From: Deltaproteobacteria bacterium
GTDB taxonomy: Bacteria > Desulfobacterota > Desulfobaccia > Desulfobaccales > Desulfobaccaceae
NCBI GenBank assembly: GCA_016874895.1
Contig: VGSX01000217.1
Location: 1-6,261, forward strand
Length of the DNA: 6,261 nt
Direction: 5' to 3'
The number at the start of each line of letters is the position of its first letter. The first letter of the stretch is position 1. Made by a program: the position numbers and the translations under genes. This document shows positions 1 to 4,745 of the stretch, in pieces. The notes beneath the pieces are model-generated. The model was not told the DNA's origin. It made no database searches and saw nothing but the letters and a program-made list of their open reading frames with translations.

Positions 1-728
1 TCGCCCGCCTGGAAAAAACCCGGCAATCCCGGGTCATCCTCCTGGTGCACCGCCAGGAGACCATGAGTTTTCTGGGCGTCCCTATTTTCCGCTACATCGA
101 CGTGAATGATTCGGAACAGGTGCTCCGGGCCATCCACCTCACCGATCCCCAGGTCCCCCTGGACATCATCCTGCATACCCCCGGGGGCCTGGTCCTCGCC
201 TCCATGCAGATCGCCCGAGCCATCCACCGCCACCCCGGCAGAACCACCGTCCTCGTGCCGCACTACGCCATGTCGGGGGGAACGCTCATTGCCCTGGCCG
301 CGGATGAGATCATCATGTGCGAAGATGCCGTCCTCGGGCCGGTGGACCCCCAACTGGGGAAATTTCCCGCGGCCTCCCTGCTGCGCGCCGTGGCCCGCAA
401 ACCGATCCAGTCCGTGGATGACGAGACCCTGGTGCTGGCGGATCAGGCGGAAAAAGCCATCTGGCAGATCCGGGAGGGAGTAAGGGGTTTCCTCTCCAAG
501 ACCATGATCCCGGAAAAAGCCGATGAACTGGCCCGATTGATGTCCGAAGGCACCTGGACCCATGATCATCCCATTTCCTTTGAGGAGGCCAGACACCTGG
601 GGCTGCCGGTGGTCAGCCAGATGCCCACGGAGGTTTTGGAGCTCATGGAACTCTTTCCCCAACCGGTGCGGCAGCAGCCGGCGGTGGAATACCTGCCGGT
701 GCCCCGGAAATTTGAACGACCGCGCTGA
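1..728 (+). CDS. SDH-family Clp-fold serine proteinase (SppA/ClpP-like), 5' end cut by window
   Basis: This is a serine peptidase of the Clp/crotonase fold, in the group named after serine dehydrogenase proteinase (SDH, related to SppA). The reading frame is open from base 3, and the 14 in-frame residues before the GTG at 45 (ending RVILLVHRQETM) look like family sequence. The true start therefore lies outside the window and the GTG at 45 is not the N-terminus. Counting from that GTG, LHTPGGL (residues 43-49) is the oxyanion-side glycine loop, and HYAMSGGTLIALAADEI (73-89) carries the putative nucleophile Ser77 (codon 273-275). LGPVDPQLG (97-105) is the strongly conserved segment after it. 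Family members usually begin with a membrane-anchoring helix, which would be in the missing part. The C-terminus is a short proline- and arginine-rich tail. The next gene starts 26 bases downstream on the same strand, so the two are probably co-transcribed. The substrate is unknown. Family assignment is firm; the physiological role is not. Confidence 0.88.
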   Translation, partial: ARLEKTRQSRVILLVHRQETMSFLGVPIFRYIDVNDSEQVLRAIHLTDPQVPLDIILHTPGGLVLASMQIARAIHRHPGRTTVLVPHYAMSGGTLIALAADEIIMCEDAVLGPVDPQLGKFPAASLLRAVARKPIQSVDDETLVLADQAEKAIWQIREGVRGFLSKTMIPEKADELARLMSEGTWTHDHPISFEEARHLGLPVVSQMPTEVLELMELFPQPVRQQPAVEYLPVPRKFERPR

Positions 729-743
729 GACGCCATTTTCCCT

Positions 744-749
744 GAGGAG
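744..749 (+). promoter_or_regulatory. Ribosome binding site of the 755 gene
   Basis: GAGGAG ends five bases before the ATG at 755. It is a near-consensus Shine-Dalgarno sequence in the 26-base gap after the proteinase stop codon and supports the small downstream reading frame as a real gene. Confidence 0.7.
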
Positions 750-754
750 ACCCC

Positions 755-1087
755 ATGAAACAGTATGTCTTGGATGAGATTCCCCGCCCGGACCTGGCCC
801 GCATCAAGGAGTACCTGGACGAAAAGGCCTCACCCTCGGGGTTGGAGGGCATCTGGTGGGTAGAATTGACCCCGGAGCAGCTCAGTGAACCCCAGCTGGC
901 CCACAAGGACTGCCAGCCCCATTGTTTTGCCGTGGAGCTGGGCCGGAATTTCGTCAAGTTCGAGTTTCTCATCCGCAGCCGCCGGACCATGCGGTGCACC
1001 TGCGTCGGCTATGCCACCCGGGTCCAGCGGGATTGGATCATGGAATATGCCGACCGCCTGGTGGCGGAGCTTGAAGTGCGGACCTGA
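755..1087 (+). CDS. Conserved-looking hypothetical protein with four cysteines, 110 aa
   Basis: I do not recognise a named domain. The protein is 110 residues, soluble, with no signal peptide or membrane segment. It starts with an acidic helical region (residues 1-25), has an aromatic stretch GIWWVEL (32-38), then Cys53-x3-Cys57 (with His56 between them) and Cys81-x-Cys83 in a basic segment. It ends in a predicted helix rich in Asp, Glu and Arg. The CX3C plus CXC spacing could form a metal or disulfide site, which is inference. The start is well supported by GAGGAG five bases upstream. Location 26 bases after the proteinase gene suggests one transcript. The last 50 bases (1038-1087) overlap the 3' end of the converging deacetylase gene. 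I am confident it is coding; the function is unknown. Confidence 0.75.
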   Translation: MKQYVLDEIPRPDLARIKEYLDEKASPSGLEGIWWVELTPEQLSEPQLAHKDCQPHCFAVELGRNFVKFEFLIRSRRTMRCTCVGYATRVQRDWIMEYADRLVAELEVRT

Positions 1088-1814
1088 GGAGATGAGCCCT
1101 CCGCCCCTCCCCGGACCGGCCCAGGAGGCCTGAGACCGTCAGCATTGCCACCTCCCGCTGTCGCAATATCGGCAGGAACAGCCTGAGGGCCGCCACGGTG
1201 GGCTGCCGATCCGCGCCGTCAAACTCATCATTGTCATGGAAGATGATAATGGCGCCGTTGCCTACGTGTTGTAAAACCCTCTCGGCGATCACGGGGCCCG
1301 AGTCCCCGTTATAATCCGCAGAATTGATACTCCATAAAATGAGCCGTTGCCCCTGCGCCGCGGCAACCTGCCGGAGCTGCGGCGATACCTCGCTGTACGG
1401 CGGCCGGAAAAGGCCCGAAGGCGGAACACCCAATCCGGCCAGGAGGGTTTTCGTGCGGGCCACTTCCTCTTGGCACACCTTTAGGCTTTCCTGGGCTAAA
1501 CGAAGATGACTGTAAGAATGATTGCCGATTTCATGCCCCGCCGCGGCGATGGCCCGGACCAGATGCGGGTAACGTTGGGCATGGCGGCCCAGGACGAAAA
1601 AGGTGGCCTGGGCCTGGTGCTGGGACAGCACCTCTAATATCTGGGGGGTATACCGGGGGGAGGGGCCGTCGTCAAAGGTCAAAGCCACGGCCGGCGTCGT
1701 GGCATCGCCGCGATAGACTATCTCCATGCCTGCCAGGGGCTGCACCCCGGCCAGGAGGCACCAGGCGAGCAGCCCTGTCAGCAGGGTTATCAGGTTCATC
1801 TGACGAAATCTCAA
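1038..1814 (-). CDS. Secreted polysaccharide deacetylase (NodB homology domain, CE4 family)
   Basis: This is a metal-dependent carbohydrate esterase family 4 enzyme that would remove N-acetyl groups from peptidoglycan or another envelope glycan outside the cytoplasm. All five NodB motifs are visible: TFDDG (46-50, with catalytic-base and metal Asp), HSYSH (99-103, metal histidines), RPPY (137-140), the WSINSADY segment (161-168), and IIIFHDN (189-195) with the late catalytic His193. The N-terminus is a signal peptide (hydrophobic core about residues 7-22, cleavage perhaps after LAG near 29). I keep the TTG start at 1814 because it supplies two arginines (MRFRQ) to the n-region. The ATG at 1799 would give a signal peptide without a positive charge. 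Neither start has a strong ribosome binding site. The TTG overlaps the mazG stop as TTGA, pointing to translational coupling. The last 25 or so residues after the domain are Arg/Pro/Gly-rich, unlike the family, and overlap the opposing gene. Confidence 0.9.
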   Translation of the reverse strand: MRFRQMNLITLLTGLLAWCLLAGVQPLAGMEIVYRGDATTPAVALTFDDGPSPRYTPQILEVLSQHQAQATFFVLGRHAQRYPHLVRAIAAAGHEIGNHSYSHLRLAQESLKVCQEEVARTKTLLAGLGVPPSGLFRPPYSEVSPQLRQVAAAQGQRLILWSINSADYNGDSGPVIAERVLQHVGNGAIIIFHDNDEFDGADRQPTVAALRLFLPILRQREVAMLTVSGLLGRSGEGRRAHLLRSALQAPPPGGRHIP

Positions 1815-2635
1815 GCCGACCGGCGGCGCTGCTGCTGTTTCACCTCTTCCCAGATGGCGTCCATGTCTTCCAGGCTGGCAGTTTCCGGGGTCTTCCCCTG
1901 CTTGATCAAGGCCCGCTCCACCAGGTGAAAGCGCTTGATGAATTTATGAATGGTGCGGCGCAGCGCCCCCTCGGAATCGATGCGCAGGAAACGGGCCACG
2001 TTGACCAAACAGAAGAGCAGATCGCCCAGTTCCTCTTCCTGGTGCGCCGGATCGGCTTCCTCCAGGGCCTCCCGGAATTCATGCAGCTCTTCCTCGAACT
2101 TGTCCAGGACCCCGGTTAAATCCGGCCAGTCGAAGCCGATGCGGGAGGCGGCCTCCCCCAGCCTCTGGGCCTGGGCCAGGGCCGGCTGCCGGGGGGTGAG
2201 TTCGGCCAGCAGGGCGCCGGTCTTGCCCTCCGCGACTTTGGCCTTTTCCCAGATGGAGCGCAACTCCTCCAGGGTCTCGGCCTTTTCTTCTCCGAATACA
2301 TGGGGGTGCCGGTGGATCATCTTGGCCCGGATGCCGTCGATGACTTCGGTGAGGGAAAACAACTCCTGTTCCCGGTATATTTCGCTGAGCATGACGAGGT
2401 GCAGCAGCACATCCCCCAATTCTTCCCTGATCTTGGTGAGATCTCCCGAGTCCAAAGCCTCCACCAGCTCGTAGGCCTCTTCCAGCATGTAGGTTTTTAG
2501 AGTGTCCGGCGTCTGTTTGGCGTCCCAGGGACAGCCCCCGGGGCCGCGCAGACGGCGGATTACTTCCACCAGGGCGGTGAGCGCCGCCGCCGGATGCACC
2601 GATTGTTCCTTTTGAAAGGGAAGCGCCCCCGTCAT
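1811..2635 (-). CDS. mazG: MazG, nucleoside triphosphate pyrophosphohydrolase
   Basis: MazG hydrolyses (d)NTPs to the monophosphate and pyrophosphate in the cytoplasm, clearing aberrant nucleotides. At 274 residues it is close to the E. coli protein (263). Both tandem MazG repeats are present. The first has GGCPWDAKQT (33-42), then EEAYE (52-56) and EELGD (71-75). The second has FEEELHEF (180-187) and EELGD (201-205). The acidic residues of these motifs bind the magnesium ions. The segment around KMIHRHPHVFG (105-115) between the repeats is also typical. The frame stays open up to 2692, but I choose the ATG at 2635: AGGAG lies seven bases before it, and it follows directly after the cvpA stop. 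An upstream start would add 19 unconserved residues inside cvpA. Its own stop overlaps the deacetylase start by three bases. Order cvpA-mazG-deacetylase with no gaps indicates one operon. Confidence 0.95.
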   Translation of the reverse strand: MTGALPFQKEQSVHPAAALTALVEVIRRLRGPGGCPWDAKQTPDTLKTYMLEEAYELVEALDSGDLTKIREELGDVLLHLVMLSEIYREQELFSLTEVIDGIRAKMIHRHPHVFGEEKAETLEELRSIWEKAKVAEGKTGALLAELTPRQPALAQAQRLGEAASRIGFDWPDLTGVLDKFEEELHEFREALEEADPAHQEEELGDLLFCLVNVARFLRIDSEGALRRTIHKFIKRFHLVERALIKQGKTPETASLEDMDAIWEEVKQQQRRRSA

Positions 2636-2636
2636 C

Positions 2637-3191
2637 TCAGATCTCCTCTCCTCGGCCGCTAGACCGCTTTTTTCCGCCCCATTCCCGCTCAAACTGCAAG
2701 GCCCGTTCGGTCACCTGTTTTTTGAATTCCGGGGGCAGGAGTCGCAGAGTTTGTTGGTAAGCCAGTCGCAAAAAGGGTGCCGACATTGATTCCTGCAATA
2801 ACTTAGAGTCCTTGGGGACCATCAGGGTAATCACCGTGAGCAGAAACCCCAGGATGACGCCGCCCTTGACGATTCCAAAAGCCCCTCCCAGGACGCGGTC
2901 CAGGGACCCCAGATAAATGGCGGAGGCAAACCGATGCAGAAAATGGCCGGCGATGCGAATTATCCAGTAAGACGCCATTAAGATCATCAGGAAGCTGATA
3001 ATCCGGCTATAGAGGGGGGTATGCACCCACTGGGCCATCATCCTGGCCAGGCTCAGATAATAGTGGGCCGCGATGATTAATCCGGCCACCAGGCCGACTA
3101 TGACCGATACCTCCTGCAGCAGCCCGCGGTAATAACCCCGCAACCCGACAAGCAGAAGAATAACCAGAATACCTAAGTCAAGTAAGTTCAT
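2637..3191 (-). CDS. cvpA: CvpA-family inner-membrane protein
   Basis: This is a small integral membrane protein of the CvpA family, named for a role in colicin V production in E. coli and in other bacteria linked to envelope stress tolerance. The biochemical function is not settled. Four hydrophobic segments are visible at about residues 4-19, 28-46, 62-84 and 103-124. Family signatures are the RGYYRGLLQEV segment (18-28) between the first two segments and LDRVLGGAFGIVKG (97-110) leading into the last. A charged cytoplasmic tail follows (157-184). Length 184 is a little above the usual 160-180. The ATG at 3191 has only a weak AAGG 11 bases upstream, and I found no better start nearby. The stop codon lies one base from the mazG start codon, and the mazG ribosome binding site is inside this gene's last codons. 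Translation of the two is therefore probably coupled. Confidence 0.88.
   Translation of the reverse strand: MNLLDLGILVILLLVGLRGYYRGLLQEVSVIVGLVAGLIIAAHYYLSLARMMAQWVHTPLYSRIISFLMILMASYWIIRIAGHFLHRFASAIYLGSLDRVLGGAFGIVKGGVILGFLLTVITLMVPKDSKLLQESMSAPFLRLAYQQTLRLLPPEFKKQVTERALQFEREWGGKKRSSGRGEEI
2643..2647 (-). promoter_or_regulatory. Ribosome binding site that fixes the mazG start
   Basis: Read on the minus strand this is AGGAG, with a seven-base spacer to the ATG at 2635. It lies inside the final codons of cvpA. It decides for the 274-residue MazG over the 293-residue version that would start at 2692. Confidence 0.75.
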
Positions 3192-3297
3192 GGCGGCAGA
3201 CGCCTTGGCAGGAAGTTCCAGACTCCGGGGGCCGGCGTCGGGCCCGTTATTAATAGTGCTTCAAAGAAAACAGTTTCATTAACCCCAAAAAGCTCGT

Positions 3298-3798
3298 TTA
3301 TTTCCCGGGTTCAGGTGATGCCGCGGTCGGCTGTGAGGCCATTTTTTCAGCCAGTTTCCTCTGATTGTCGGCGATTACCTGGGACACCGCACTCTTATCG
3401 GCGGTTTCCTTTTCCGGGTTCACCGCGGCGCAGAGCAGGCCGAGGAGATGGGCCTGCTTTACTCTGTTCTTGTAGTTTTCCGCTGCCTTGGCCGCAATCT
3501 TCAGGTAGGTCATGGCATCCACCAGCCTACCCTGTTTTTCCATTAATACGGCCATATTGTTGTTGGCAAAGGGATTGTCGAAATCGCTCTTGATGACCTT
3601 TTCAAATTCCGCCTGGGCCGCACTAAAGTTGCTCTGGGACATGTAATCAAATCCCTTGGCAAGCATCTCGAGGACATCATCCCCCATGACCCGGGACTGG
3701 GCCCCGACCACAGCCGCGAGAATTAATCCAGCCAGCCCCAGGGCTGTCAGAATCACCGAGATAGCCTGAAAACGCCGCACCGTTAATCTCCTTATCAT
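3298..3798 (-). CDS. Membrane-anchored TPR-repeat protein, 166 aa
   Basis: This is a tetratricopeptide-repeat protein held in the inner membrane by an N-terminal helix. A basic start (MIRRLTVRRF) is followed by a hydrophobic segment at about 12-32 (alanine/leucine-rich, no clear cleavage site or lipobox), then two TPR units at about 42-75 and 76-109. Typical TPR positions are seen in SNFSAAQAEFEKVI and FANNNMAVLMEKQGRLVDAM. A lysine-, glutamine- and proline-rich tail ends the protein. TPR units mediate protein contacts; no enzymatic residues are seen. I chose the ATG at 3798 for its GAGG six bases upstream (3805-3808). An ATG at 3831, eleven codons earlier, is also possible and has AAGG about ten bases before it. 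The frame stays open further upstream to 4140, but that part lies inside the neighbouring gene and is not coding. cvpA starts 106 bases downstream; the partner protein is unknown. Confidence 0.8.
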   Translation of the reverse strand: MIRRLTVRRFQAISVILTALGLAGLILAAVVGAQSRVMGDDVLEMLAKGFDYMSQSNFSAAQAEFEKVIKSDFDNPFANNNMAVLMEKQGRLVDAMTYLKIAAKAAENYKNRVKQAHLLGLLCAAVNPEKETADKSAVSQVIADNQRKLAEKMASQPTAASPEPGK

Positions 3799-3804
3799 AA
3801 GCAG

Positions 3805-3808
3805 CCTC
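3805..3808 (-). promoter_or_regulatory. Probable ribosome binding site of the TPR gene
   Basis: GAGG on the minus strand, six bases before the ATG at 3798. It is the reason for preferring that start over the ATG at 3831; the choice is not certain. Confidence 0.45.
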
Positions 3809-3902
3809 AATCCGGCCCGCCTATCTTTCATATAATCGAACCTTCCCAGATTTACAAGCCATTTCCCCACCAGGGGTGAAAAGTCCGAGGCCCGAACTCC
3901 CG

Positions 3903-4532
3903 TTACCCCTTCGGGTTGTGCAGTCGGCTCCGGGACCCCCCGACGTTCCGGAAAACCGCCTGGAAATTGCGGTACAGTGCCTTGTTGTGGCGGATGCGGT
4001 GACATTTTTTGAGGTAGCGGTTTTTGTCCGGGTTGTCCGGCAGCAGATCGATGCCCTCCCAGCCCTGGGGCCGGGGAAAGGCGTAATAAGGATATTCCTT
4101 GGGCACGCCCCGGACATAAACCACCTGGGGGATGAGCCATTCCGAGCGAGCCAGATAAATCCGGTGCATGCCGTCATTGATGAGCAGGGCCACGGTGCCG
4201 TCGGCCTCGAAGGACTCTTCGATGATGGGAGGATAAAGGTCGTAGTCCACCAGTTCTCCGCCCACTTCCTCGACGGTATAGGTGACAAAGCCGTTCAGGT
4301 GAAACATATCCACGCCATGCTCCCGGAGGCCCCAGCGTAACTCCTGTACCTTCTTTAACTCCGCCAGCCAGATATAATTCTGGGGCGGGTGGAGGTGCCT
4401 GGTGTGGATGCACTCCAAAGAAATCAACGCGTTCTGGTAAATCTGCACCTCCGGCTGCTCCTGCAGCGGCACCCGCCGCAGACGACTGATAAGCTCCTCC
4501 TGTGACTGCTGCCTGACTTGGACGATGTGCAT
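3903..4532 (-). CDS. ParB/sulfiredoxin-like fold protein of unknown function, 209 aa
   Basis: The recognisable part is residues 105-135, where a hydrophobic strand (TVALLIND, 113-120) leads into DGMHRIYLAR (120-129). This is the D/G-G-x-H-R-x-x-A pattern of the ParB/sulfiredoxin fold, in which the loop and the His-Arg pair bind nucleotide or phosphate (ParB CTPases, sulfiredoxin, ADP-dependent serine kinase SerK). The protein lacks a ParB helix-turn-helix region that I can see, so a role in chromosome partitioning is unlikely. Other features are a charged N-terminal helix (1-30), a His-rich stretch (CIHTRHLHPP, 41-50), a YPYYAFPRPQGWEG segment (147-160) and a basic C-terminus. No signal peptide or membrane segment is present. 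The ATG at 4532 has only a distant AAGGG about ten bases upstream. The gene follows the thymidylate-synthase-like gene on the same strand after a 213-base gap. Fold assignment is by motif only; the function is unknown. Confidence 0.65.
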   Translation of the reverse strand: MHIVQVRQQSQEELISRLRRVPLQEQPEVQIYQNALISLECIHTRHLHPPQNYIWLAELKKVQELRWGLREHGVDMFHLNGFVTYTVEEVGGELVDYDLYPPIIEESFEADGTVALLINDGMHRIYLARSEWLIPQVVYVRGVPKEYPYYAFPRPQGWEGIDLLPDNPDKNRYLKKCHRIRHNKALYRNFQAVFRNVGGSRSRLHNPKG

Positions 4533-4595
4533 GCTTAGCTTGCCCTTTCAGATGGAAATATGGCAGAATTTTTGTGATAAGGCCAATTACCGGCG

Positions 4596-4617
4596 GGGCG
4601 GGCCTCCGCGCCCGTCC
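4596..4617. other. GC-rich hairpin in the 4533-4745 intergenic region
   Basis: An 8-bp inverted repeat (CGGGC at 4599-4603 pairing with GCCCG at 4610-4614, extended by three outer pairs, one of them G-U as plus-strand RNA or an A-C mismatch as minus-strand RNA) around a 6-base loop. No T-run follows on either strand, so it is not a convincing intrinsic terminator. It would sit in the leader of the ParB-like gene if transcription starts in the AT-rich stretch upstream. Confidence 0.3.
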
Positions 4618-4620
4618 GCA

Positions 4621-4687
4621 AAGGAGATAAAATATCCTCGAATATAAAGAAATATATTGACTTTTCTCTTAAATCGACACACTTTAC
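4621..4687 (-). promoter_or_regulatory. AT-rich stretch, possible promoter region of the ParB-like gene
   Basis: This is the only strongly AT-rich stretch of the right half and lies upstream of the ParB-like gene. On the minus strand it holds TATATT (4641-4646), five of six matches to a -10 box, but no good -35 hexamer at the right distance. A start here would give a leader of about 100 bases. Composition is suggestive only. Confidence 0.25.
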
Positions 4688-4745
4688 TGACCCCTGACCC
4701 CTGACCCCTGACCCCTGACCCCTGACCCCTGACCCCTGACCCCTG
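4688..4745 (+). repeat. Perfect heptamer tandem repeat, (TGACCCC)8
   Basis: Eight exact copies of TGACCCC occupy 4688-4743, followed by a partial TG at 4744-4745. The array ends directly at the stop codon (4746-4748) of the thymidylate-synthase-like gene. As transcribed from that gene the unit reads GGGGTCA: eight runs of four G separated by three-base loops, enough for two stacked G-quadruplexes in the 3' untranslated RNA. Absence of any sequence difference between copies suggests recent expansion by slippage. Short heptamer arrays of this style are known in some bacterial genomes, for example the STRR repeats of cyanobacteria; whether this unit is one of them I cannot tell. Confidence 0.95.

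Noticed and set aside
1950..2474. Long plus-strand reading frame opposite mazG
   Set aside because: Ser/Arg/Pro-rich translation, no ribosome binding site, fully antisense to a gene with clear MazG motifs in both repeats.
2636..2692. MazG N-terminal extension starting at 2692
   Set aside because: It would overlap the end of cvpA and has no ribosome binding site, whereas AGGAG seven bases before the ATG at 2635 is strong.
3192..3297. Promoter for cvpA in the 106-base gap
   Set aside because: TATTAA-like sequence is present, but no -35 element at an acceptable distance; I cannot support a promoter call.
3862..3881. Hairpin between the ParB-like and TPR genes as a terminator
   Set aside because: The CCCC/GGGG stem is only four pairs before a bulge, and on the minus strand the T-run lies before the stem, not after it.
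3799..4140. Upstream extension of the TPR protein frame by about 114 residues
   Set aside because: Most of it lies in another frame of the ParB-like gene, is Pro/Gly/Arg-rich as out-of-frame GC-rich DNA usually is, and would place the membrane helix in mid-protein. Good start codons exist at 3798 and 3831.
3876..4340. Plus-strand reading frame of 154 residues opposite the ParB-like gene
   Set aside because: It reads plausibly but mirrors the antisense codons of the ParB-like frame, which has the recognisable DGxHR motif and a native-looking composition; no plus-strand ribosome binding site was found. It is the least certain of the rejections.
4657..4685. Plus-strand TTGACT as a -35 box
   Set aside because: The hexamer 17 bases downstream is CACTTT, a poor -10, and no plus-strand gene follows.
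4688..4745. Repeat array as a CRISPR
   Set aside because: Units are 7 bases with no spacers; it is a simple tandem repeat.
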